In this document: piece after piece, positions 56,641-64,000 of the stretch | Layout of the letters: each line of letters begins with the position of its first letter | How positions within the stretch are numbered: the stretch's first letter is position 1 | NCBI GenBank assembly: GCA_033629205.1 | Contig: CM066168.1 | Location: 7,755,679 to 7,819,678, forward strand | Direction: 5' to 3' | Length of the DNA: 64,000 bases | Source: Lithocarpus polystachyus | Lineage: Eukaryota; Streptophyta; Magnoliopsida; Fagales; Fagaceae | The notes under the pieces: generated by a model | What the model saw: the letters and a program-made list of their open reading frames with translations, nothing else | Database searches by the model: none | What the model was told of the DNA's origin: nothing | Made by a program: the position numbers and the translations under genes

Positions 56641-57815
56641 ACCAGCGGTTGTTGTTGTTGTTGTACGCAGCAGCCGTTTTCTTCTTCTCTAGAATCTTCT
56701 TTCTCTCTTTCTCACCATCTCTCCTCCAACCCGAGCCTCCAACCCGTTTGCAAATCTGACTAATTTTATGGTTTGGTTGCTAAGGAAAGACAAGAAAAGA
56801 GAAAAAAAAAATATTGATTTTTTAAATTTCTGGGCAAGGTTTTTTTTTTTTTTTTTTTGAGTAATTAAGTAATTGGGCAAGGTTTTAAAATTGAGTAATT
56901 TTTTTTTTAAATTTTGGCATTTAAAAAATATCAAAAAATATTTTTAATAATATTTTAATCCCAACGTTAACTGTCTTGTTAGTTGACTGACGGAATAGTG
57001 CTTCAAGGACTTAAATGTCCCGCGTTAATTGGTTTAGGGACTAAAAGTTGTAAAAATAAAATGTAGGGACTAAAATGAAAAAAAGTTAAAATGTAGGGAC
57101 TAAAAGTGCATTTACGCCAAAAAAGAAAGCAAAAAAACAAGAAAAAAAAAAAAAACGAATAGATCGACAACAACCCAAATCAAAAACTCAAAATGAGAGG
57201 CTGAAACCCACAGATTGACAACAACCAACAAAAACCTAGCCTGAAACACAAACCGAGAGGAGAGGTTGAGATGGGTCAGCGTGGGTTGACGGCGATTCGT
57301 GGGTTGGCGACGATGGGTCTGTGGCGGCAAGGCTCGTGCAGATCGGCGTGGAGGAAGAAAGAAGCAGATGGAGAGGGAGTGAGGAGAGAGACAAGGAGAA
57401 CAAATGAACGGAGGAAAAATGAAACGCAGAAGAAAGAAGGAAAATAAGAAAAAAAAAAAAGTAAAATAATTAAAAGTAGTGTGAACGCACAATTAAATTT
57501 TTTTTTTTAAACCTTTCAGTTGCTGTGCACAGTTACTTTTTGTGGAGTCAAAAAATATAACTTTGGCTTCACTATTGCAGAACATATTTTGATATTTGGT
57601 GGTGCTAAAAATAACAATATAGCTATTTAGCACCACCAATGTAGATGCTCTTACTTCTTCTAACTATTATATATGACATCCCTCTCACCCTTATGTGATA
57701 GTGATATTATATGCAATTGTTAGTCTACTATACATTTTACCCTTTCTTAATTTTAGCTATCTATCCATAAATTAATGGTCCACAATGGTTTCTCATTGGA
57801 TTTTATTTTATAATA

Positions 57816-59452
57816 AGGATAATTACAGTAAACCCACCTGTGGTATGACCCGTTTTTACTTTGCCTACCCGTGGTTTAAAACTTTACACTTTGCTCACCC
57901 GAACTTTAGTCTGTTATCCATCCTTTACCCACTTCTCCTTTTGCCGTTAGAAAAACACATTTTTAGGGAAAAACAAACATAATAAAAATAAAAAAGCTAG
58001 GGTTTTGATTGCTTAAGAACTTCTACAAGAACAAAGTGGAAGAATAGCATATAAATCCCACTCTGATCTTGGCTTCTCTTCCCATTGTGGTTGGGATTCA
58101 AAGTGGGTTTGAAGTTGGAATTTGGTTCTGAATGAGAATAGGGCAAACGAGTGTCCGAATGAGAACTAGTTCTTCAGGCTTTAAGAGGGTGTCCTAATGT
58201 GGTTCAAAGCTTTGGATCAGACATCACAACTGACTGCTCTGGGGATTCCATCTACAACGTTTTTCTTGAGTTTGCTTCAAGAGGAAGCTTGTTTGATTTC
58301 ATCAAGAAAACTGGTTTTGGTACTGGGTTGCCTGAGGTTCTAGTAAGGGATTGCACTCGGTCTATTCTGATTGGATTGAAGCAAGTGCATGACCATGGAT
58401 TTGTTCACTATGATATCAAGCCTCACAATGTCCTGTTAGTACCTACAATAGATGGGTATATTCCTAAAGTTGCAGACTTTGGGTTGGCAAAGACGCACAA
58501 TGTAAGAGATGGTAGTGGTGTCAGAGGCACACGGTTGTTCTTTTCTCCTGAGACGGTGGTTTTTGGAATTCAGGAAGCACCTTCAAATATTTGGGCACTT
58601 GGGTGTACTGTGCTGATGATGTTGACAGGAAAACCATCGTGGGCTTGTACATCTAAATCTGAACTTTTTTCCCAGATTGCTACTGAAACACCGATGATTC
58701 CACACCATATTTCAAAAGCAACCCAAAACTTCTTGAGTTACTGCAAAGTGAGGCATTCTGCGAAGAGGTTGACGGCTACTGAGCTATTGAGTCACTTCTT
58801 TTTACTAGAATCAGATGAGTGTAAAGAAGTATTCATTCAAGAATCAGCTGAAGTTTCAAATCAGAAGTATCTTGGAGTAAAGCCTCAATCACAGCATCGT
58901 CCTTCAGCTTTGCCGAGTTTTATACCTGTTCCTTCTTCATCATCTAAAGAGGAAAATGACATCCCTGCTGTAGTGGAGAGAACATGTTACAAACAGATCC
59001 ATCCTTTGGCAATCAAGGTTTGTCACTTTTACTATTTGTGCCAATTGAGACATAGCAAACATTTTGTTTGCATTTGTAAATCATTTTTTTCATTGTAATT
59101 GATTTTTTATTTTTCGATTTCAGACACCCATTTGCCCCATGTTCTCATTCGGAACCCAATTCCAACTTTAAACCCACTTTGAATCCCAGCCACAGTGGGG
59201 AGAGAAGCCAAGATCAGAGTGGGATTTGTGTGCAATTCCTCCACTTTGTTCTTGTAGAAGTTCTTAAGCAATCAAAACCCTAACTTTTTGATTTTTGTTA
59301 TGTTTGTTTTTCCCTAAAAATATGTTTTTCTAACGGCAAATGGAGAGGTGGGAACGGATTGAAGTTCAAGTCGGCAAAGTGTAAAGTTTTAAACCACGAA
59401 TATGCAAAGTGAAAACGGATCATACCACAGGTGAGTTTACTGTAATTATCCC
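57816..59452. mobile_element. Pack-MULE carrying a protein-kinase fragment
   Basis: A perfect 9-bp TSD TTTATAATA lies at 57807-57815 and 59453-59461. Long TIRs: 57816 to about 58160 and about 59122 to 59452. They match closely throughout, including GGATAATTACAGTAAAC at the tips and 'ttttgattgcttaagaactt' inside. Only the outermost base differs. Between the TIRs is a cellular MAPKKK-like gene fragment and no transposase, which defines a Pack-MULE. The element is 1637 bp. Confidence 0.93.
58163..59098 (+). pseudogene. MAPKKK-type Ser/Thr kinase fragment captured in the Pack-MULE
   Basis: The frame is open from just after TGA 58160-58162 to TAA 59098, about 311 codons without a stop. It begins ELVLQALRGCPNVVQSFG, mid-N-lobe, so the glycine loop and ATP-binding Lys are absent. 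It keeps the hinge LEFASRGSL, a catalytic loop VHYDIKPHNVLL (HYD for HRD), VADFGLAK, GTRLFFSPE and NIWALGCTVLMMLTGKPSW, where Asn replaces the usual Asp. It resembles the plant MAPKKK17-20 group. No in-frame ATG occurs before about 58616. The frame ends in apparent intron sequence after IHPLAIK (a GTTTGT donor), so genomic DNA rather than cDNA was captured. It cannot be an active kinase as it stands; a role as regulatory RNA or truncated protein is only speculation. Confidence 0.85.
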
Positions 59453-59461
59453 TTTATAATA

Positions 59462-59830
59462 TTATTGTTTTGTAAATACAAGTCCCATGAGGTCATAGTC
59501 ACCTAGATGGCTTTTCCTACACCCGAATGTCTAACGTAAATCATTAAATTTTTTTTTCCCGTTTATATTTCTAACTCCAACCATAAGATAAGTGATTCAT
59601 GTGACATGAGTCATGACTATATATAGTTTCGTTTCTACTTTCTAATTTCTATTACTCATTTTCTCAAAAAAAAAAAAAAAAAAAAAAAATTCTATTACTC
59701 GAGAGCCATATACTCAAAGAATAGAATAAGTTTTTATAAGAGGCGAGAATTCTAAACCAAAGTTAAATTGTTTATATGCATTAATATAAGGAATGCGTAC
59801 AACATATACTATAAAATAGTAATATTAATA
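59462..59830. other. Spacer between two Pack-MULEs
   Basis: AT-rich, with an A-run at about 59666-59689 and no recognised gene. Confidence 0.5.
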
Positions 59831-60542
59831 GGCAAAAACCTATTTTCGTCTCTACATTTTCACGCTATTCCCACTTTGTTCCCTAACTTTTTTTCAACAG
59901 CTTTTAGTCTCTAAAATCAAAAAAGTGATCTCGTTTTTGTCCCTGCCATCATCTCACGAACGGAAATAGTCTACGTGGCAAACGGAGCGCATCGCTAGTG
60001 CACTAGATGCTGACGCCAACACTAAAATTATAATATAATATTTTATTCAACATTTTAAAAATGTCACATCATCTTTTAAAAACAAAAAATTAATTTATGA
60101 ATTTTATCTAAATAAAAAAGAAAAAAAGAAAAAACGGAAATAAAAATAAAAATCCATATAAATTGAGTATAGCTTTATCTTGAGGAAGAACACACAAGAA
60201 CAAAAACCCAGAAAATTCAAAACCCAAAAACATCTAATGGACTTTAGAATCGTTTGATCTTATTCAATTATTTGTTAATTTGATTGAAGAACACAAAAGT
60301 AAGAAAAGAAGGGGGGGGAAAAAACGGTAGCTAAATCCTAAGACACACAGATTCAAACACACCCAGAAATAAAAACCAAATTAGTATTTTGAACAAACCC
60401 ACTTTTGAACAACAAACTTTGCAACCGAAACTACATTGTTCTTCCTACTCTCCATCCCTCTAGCTAAACTCTAAGCACCCACAATTTTCAAAACCCAAAG
60501 AATACAAACCCAGAAAATTAACACAAACCTAGAAATTTTTAT

Positions 60543-60545
<3 letters not shown>

Positions 60546-60591
<46 letters not shown>
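60546..60591. repeat. (TC)n microsatellite
   Basis: About 23 TC units next to the captured GATL fragment, perhaps from the donor gene's leader or expanded after capture. Confidence 0.9.
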
Positions 60592-60594
<3 letters not shown>

Positions 60595-60612
60595 GTTACC
60601 TAAATTGATGTT

Positions 60613-61049
60613 CTAGAGCTTAGCCACGTCATCTACGACAATGAGATTGAAATCGAAGTAGATGATTCGGTGATCGACGGAGGGAACTAGATTCGCTAGG
60701 TAGATCCCGGCATAGTTGAGAGGTTGATTGAGAGCACGTCGAATGGAGTAGGAAATCTTGCCTTTGGCTAAGTTGGAGTCAAAGAGGTAGAGGTGGAAAC
60801 TAAGGTACGGAAACGTTGAAGTGATGACGTGGCAGAGGTTGTTGTTGTGACTGTATAGGCGAGAGGCGATGAAGTGGAAGACAATGTTTTTCGGACAGGA
60901 GGTGTGTTGGAGGACTGAGAATACCCCGGCGACGGAGCCACGTAGGTAGGTCTCGTCTAGCGTCATCGCGATGTGGATCATCAACGGGTTGTCCAGCGAG
61001 GGAGGTCTCTGGCAGATATGGCGCTGGCGGTGAGAAAGAGCAGCGGCAT
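60613..61049 (-). pseudogene. Galacturonosyltransferase-like (GATL, GT8) fragment captured in the Pack-MULE
   Basis: The minus-strand frame 60984-60613 (123 codons) reads HIAMTLDETYLRGSVAGVFS, then VLQHTSCPKNIVFHFIAS, FPYLSFHLYLFDSNLAKGKI, SIRRALNQPLNYAGIYLA, and ends VDDVAKL, the well-known N-terminal half of GATL proteins, which are Golgi GT8 enzymes linked to pectin and xylan synthesis. Upstream, ATG 61049 starts MPLLFLTASAISARDLPRW, a signal-anchor-like N-terminus, in another frame: part of the link has been lost. The GT8 DxD metal site reads D-F-N instead of D-S-D, and the domain stops shortly after it, so it cannot be catalytic. No introns interrupt it. Confidence 0.85.
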
Positions 61050-61784
61050 GGTTGAATTTAATGATGAAGAAGTGTATTAGATTTGGGTTTGATGATGAAG
61101 AAGTGTGTTAGATCTGTGTGTTTGAATTTGTGTGTTTTAGAATTTAACTACCGTTTGTTTTTCTTTTTTTCTTAATTTTGTGTTCTTCAATCAGATTAAC
61201 AAATAATTGAATAAGATCAAACGATGATTTTGGGTTTTGAATTTTCTGGGTTTTTGTTCTTGTCTGTTCTTCCTCAAGATAAAGCTACATCTCAATTTAT
61301 ATGATTTTTTTTTATTTTCGTTTTTTTTTCATTTAGTTAAAATTCATAAATTAATTTTTTGTTTTTAAAAGATGATGTGGCATTTTTAAAATGTTAAATA
61401 AAATATTATATTATTATTTTAGTGTTGACGTTAGCGTCTAGTGTGCCAGTGATGCGCTTCGTTTGCCACGTAGACTATTTCCGTTCGTGAGATGACGGTA
61501 GGGACAAAAACAAGATCACTTTTTTTTTTTTTTTTTTAAGGACTAAAAGCGGTGGAAAAAAAAAAGTTAGAGATCAAAGTGAGAATCGCGTGAAAATGTA
61601 GGGATGAAAATGAGTTTTACGCCATATTAATAATAACAGATGAGTTGTACTAAGCCTGCTGCTAATTGGTTCAAACTTAATACAGATGGATCTTCATCAG
61701 GCAATCCAAGCAGAGCAAGTGGCGGTGGATTGATAGAGGGATGTGGATATATAGTTGGATTCACCCAGAATATTGGCAAGGCTA

Positions 61785-63246
61785 TGATGCGGGATGTAGA
61801 AGCGTTAAGAAGCAGAACACGTCTACTTCTAGAAAACAAGAAACAAAAATGTTTGCTTCTAAAAATAACCTCAAATCCACGAATGTTCCTTGAATCCAAA
61901 AGGGTCCTTGAATCCACCAAGAGTAAGGATTTTGGAAACTCCTAGAGAAATAATAAACAAAAGTCTGAATATTTATTAATATTAATAATGTAGAGATGGA
62001 AAATTCACGACTTATCACAAGCTGACAGATCATACTATTAAATCCTCAAAGTACATCCATTTACAAAGTGCAATGTACTACAACTAGGTTCTGCTATCAC
62101 TATTCATAAATCAATAGAAATTTGCCAAGTGTTGTTGAAATAAAAGCATAAAAAGCATGCGAAAATCAATCACACCTCGGCACGTGTAAGCAATGATAAA
62201 AGTAGTCCAATCGGGTGTTGACATGTGTTACCTTGAAAATCAAGACATTTTGACCAATCAAAAGATGCCATGTGTCTTGGAGAAAAATTCTTAAAGCTCC
62301 TTCAATCAGATTGTGACACATGTCACCAATCAGACTCCACCACATGTCGCTCACCCACCCCTAAACTCCTATAAATAGAAGCCTTCCTAAGGCATTTCTA
62401 CAAATCAAGACATCCAGAGCACAAGTAGTATCAAAGAAGATTCAGAAGCACTCAGAAGTACAGAAGCTCTGCAAGAATCAAGCCTCAAATCCTTCAAGAA
62501 CTTCAACGTCAAAATTGAATAACATTCGAAGCAGAACCATTCAAACTACCTACCTAGATCTTAAAGTTTGTTGGAATCAAGCTCAAAAGCCTCTAGAAAT
62601 TTCAACAAACCACAAATCAGCCAAGCTCTACTGATTTAAGCCCCAAAAGCTTGAAAGAACTTCCACCATAAACTTTCGAGGACGAAGAACAAGAAGAACA
62701 AAGAATTTCTAACAAGCTTATAGCTAGAGATTCTTTGTAATTCTGTTTCAAAGGTCTTCAATATATTCTTCAACCAAATTGAAGAATATTTGGTGTTCGA
62801 GTCAAAATCACATTACCACAATTCCAATTAACAAATCTTGCAAGGATATCGAATCAAAAGATCACTCTTTTATGATCACAGAGAATTGTACCACACATTC
62901 ATTAATATAAATTCACATTTGTGAAATTATTTTACTTGTTTGATTTATTTCAAATTTGAAATTTAGTCGTCCACAAATAATACTTAAAAAAAATGTTTAT
63001 AGACTTAGAGGCTTATTTAAGAACTCCGTAAAACTTAACAGATAAGAAAATATATTCTAAAATAAGTCTTAATTATTACTTAACCATAACAAGAATCAAA
63101 TTTGACCTAAAAAACATTAAAAACACTTAAAAAACAAGGAAATAAATGTCATAAACCTAAAATAGCAAAAATTACATAAAAATACCAAATATAACAAATT
63201 ACAGAAATTAATTTGAAGATTCTATCCTTCATCAAGCTACTTGTCA
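61785..63246 (+). mobile_element. LTR-like insertion (probable solo LTR)
   Basis: 1462 bp starting TGATGCGGG and ending CTTGTCA, cutting the RNase H frame between GKA and SDEAEL. A strong TATA box CTATAAATAGAAG (62369-62381) with downstream leader-like sequence supports an LTR promoter on the plus strand. No coding region. No 5-bp TSD is evident (flanks GGCTA and CTAGT), so it may be a solo LTR with a decayed TSD, an inter-element recombinant, or a piece of another virus-like repeat. Confidence 0.5.
62370..62377 (+). promoter_or_regulatory. TATA box of the LTR-like insert
   Basis: TATAAATA in a GC-richer context preceded by CCAAT-like motifs (near 62302 and 62328). Confidence 0.6.
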
Positions 63247-63431
63247 CTAGTGACGAGGCTGAGTTATGGGGCCTCAAAGATGGACTCTTCTTGTGCAAAA
63301 CTTTGAATATGGAGGCAGTTGAGATTGAGCTGGATGCTAAGGTGTTGTTTGATTGGGTTGGTGGTATTCATTGTTCAAACAGTGCTCATGATGCATTAAT
63401 TTTGGACTGTAGATTTCATTGTGAAGTAGTT

Positions 63432-63889
63432 GGACAAAATGGGCAACTACCCTTTTCGCACAAACAAAGCAACATTTTTCCCTCTTTCCCAAATTAATTA
63501 GGGAAATGCCCCTCTTTTGTAACTCAACAATCTAAAAATCGAGTTAAGCCTTATAGTGGCGTTTTTAAAGAGCTTATAATGACGTTTTAAGGACCTATAG
63601 TGGCGTTTTTGAACTCAAGTTCCAGCAACTCGAGTTATAGGTAAAAAAAATAAAAAAAAATTACCTATAACTCGAGTTCATGGAGCTTGAGTTCAAAAAC
63701 GCCACTATAGATCCTTAAAACATTACTATAGGCTCCTGAAAACGCTACTATAGGTCTCCAGAAATTTTTTTTTTTAACTCAATTTTTAGATTGTTGAATT
63801 ACAAAAGAAGGACATTTCTCTAATTAGTTTGGAAAAGAGGGAAAAATGCTGCTTTGTTTGTGCAAAAAGGGCATTTGCCCATTTTGTCC
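63432..63889. mobile_element. Foldback MULE-type MITE
   Basis: A perfect 10-bp TSD TGAAGTAGTT lies at 63422-63431 and 63890-63899. The 458-bp element is one large inverted repeat: GGACAAAATGGGCAA at both tips, about 90 percent identity over at least the first 80 bp, and inner arms 'aactcgagttataggtaa' and 'ttacctataactcgagtt' facing each other across a short A-rich loop (about 63642-63661). No coding sequence. Confidence 0.9.
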
Positions 63890-64000
63890 TGAAGTAGTTA
63901 GAAGGCTTGAAGACTCTTTCCAGGTAGATAAAAAGGTTTGAAGAGACTTGTCGCTCAAATGGATATAATCACCTCACTCCCTTGCTTTGTAGGTTTATGA

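Larger units (their letters stand above)
55255..57118. mobile_element. Mutator-like element (MULE), non-autonomous
   Basis: A perfect 9-bp TSD AAAAAAGAA lies at 55246-55254 and 57119-57127. TIRs of about 260 bp run from 55255 to about 55520 and from about 56850 to 57118. They start GGCGTAAATGCATTTTTAGT and contain 'cgggacatttaagtccttgaagc' at the same depth in both. The interior is proline-codon-rich low-complexity DNA with a minisatellite and no transposase. A solo LTR sits inside (56060-56542). Confidence 0.88.
54982..57650. mobile_element. PIF/Harbinger-like element, outer layer of a triple nest
   Basis: 3-bp TSD TTA (54979-54981 and 57651-57653). The left end GAGTATCTGCAACGGTGG and right end CCACCAATGTAGATGCTC are degenerate inverted repeats of the GAGCATCTcCAAyGGTGG type common in plant genomes. 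Own sequence is 54982-55245 and 57128-57650; the middle is the MULE with its duplicated site. A (CAACCA)n-like run lies at about 55138-55172. No transposase recognised. Confidence 0.6.
59831..61623. mobile_element. Pack-MULE carrying a GATL (GT8) fragment
   Basis: A perfect 9-bp TSD ATATTAATA lies at 59822-59830 and 61624-61632. TIRs of about 500 bp: 59831 to about 60360 and about 61085 to 61623. Both arms contain 'gtctacgtggcaaacg', 'gatgatgtg' plus T/A-runs, 'taatttatgaatttta', 'cctcaagataaagct' and 'caaataattgaataagatc' in mirror order. Between them is a glycosyltransferase fragment and no transposase. Confidence 0.92.
61640..64000 (+). pseudogene. LINE RNase H segment, split by two later insertions
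   Basis: Piece 1 (61640-61784) reads NWFKLNTDGSSSGNPSRASG, then GFTQNIGKA. Piece 2 (63247-63431) reads SDEAELWGLKDGLFL, then MEAVEIELDAKVLFDWVGG. Piece 3 resumes at 63900 (EVVRRLEDSF) and runs to the window edge. The catalytic acidic residues D (NTDG), E (EAELW) and D (IELDAK) of the plant LINE RNase H are all kept. The interruptions are an LTR-like insert (61785-63246) and a MULE-type MITE (63432-63889). It is unrelated in position to the LINE at 5346-11062. Confidence 0.82.

Noticed and set aside
57112..57492. 126-codon minus-strand frame with hydrophobic runs
   Set aside because: Crosses the MULE TSD and is low-complexity CT-rich DNA; no recognisable domain.

Overview
The window is nuclear DNA of a flowering plant, most likely a woody eudicot. 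It is AT-rich, genes are spliced with GT-AG introns, gene families are plant-specific (NAC, DUF247, plant calmodulin-binding domain), and the intergenic DNA is full of nested transposons. The species cannot be fixed from sequence alone; a Fagaceae-like tree is only a guess from the style of the repeats.

Host genes are few. (1) 1-1089 (+): 3' part of a NAC transcription factor whose C-terminal region carries a 47-residue unit repeated about three times. (2) 3780-5123 (+): a DUF247 gene broken by two frameshifts. (3) 16099-16395, 16630-16938 and 35079-35327 (all -): three small proteins sharing the N-terminal motif MAGLQY(Y/N)FFPTDFFYPRP. (4) 18207-21162 (+): a six-exon gene for mitochondrial ribosomal protein L46, 233 aa. 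(5) 44164-48326 (-): a two-exon, 1315-aa calmodulin-binding protein of the PICBP type with a roughly 500-residue internal duplication.

The rest is a layered record of transposition, read here from target-site duplications (TSDs). 5265-11126: a tRNA-derived SINE with its own 12-bp TSD, split by a nearly full-length decayed L1-type LINE with a 13-bp TSD. 13257-15277: probable LTR remnant. 23250-34215: a non-coding tandem segmental duplication (units X, W, Z) whose paralogous copies act as empty-site controls for a truncated LINE, a hAT-like element, two SINE families, a 278-bp TRIM and two MITEs. 38.6-40.8 kb: short tandem repeats and possible Helitron ends. 51.4-53.0 kb: tandem repeats and a hairpin.

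54982-63889 is the most striking part. It holds four Mutator-like elements, three with perfect 9-bp TSDs and one with a 10-bp TSD. Two are Pack-MULEs: 57816-59452 carries a MAPKKK-type kinase fragment between TIRs of about 340 bp, and 59831-61623 carries a galacturonosyltransferase-like (GATL, GT8) fragment between TIRs of about 500 bp. A third MULE (55255-57118) sits inside a PIF/Harbinger-like element (54982-57650) and itself contains a solo LTR (56060-56542), a three-layer nest. A decayed LINE RNase H segment at the right edge is cut by an LTR-like insert and by a foldback MULE-type MITE.
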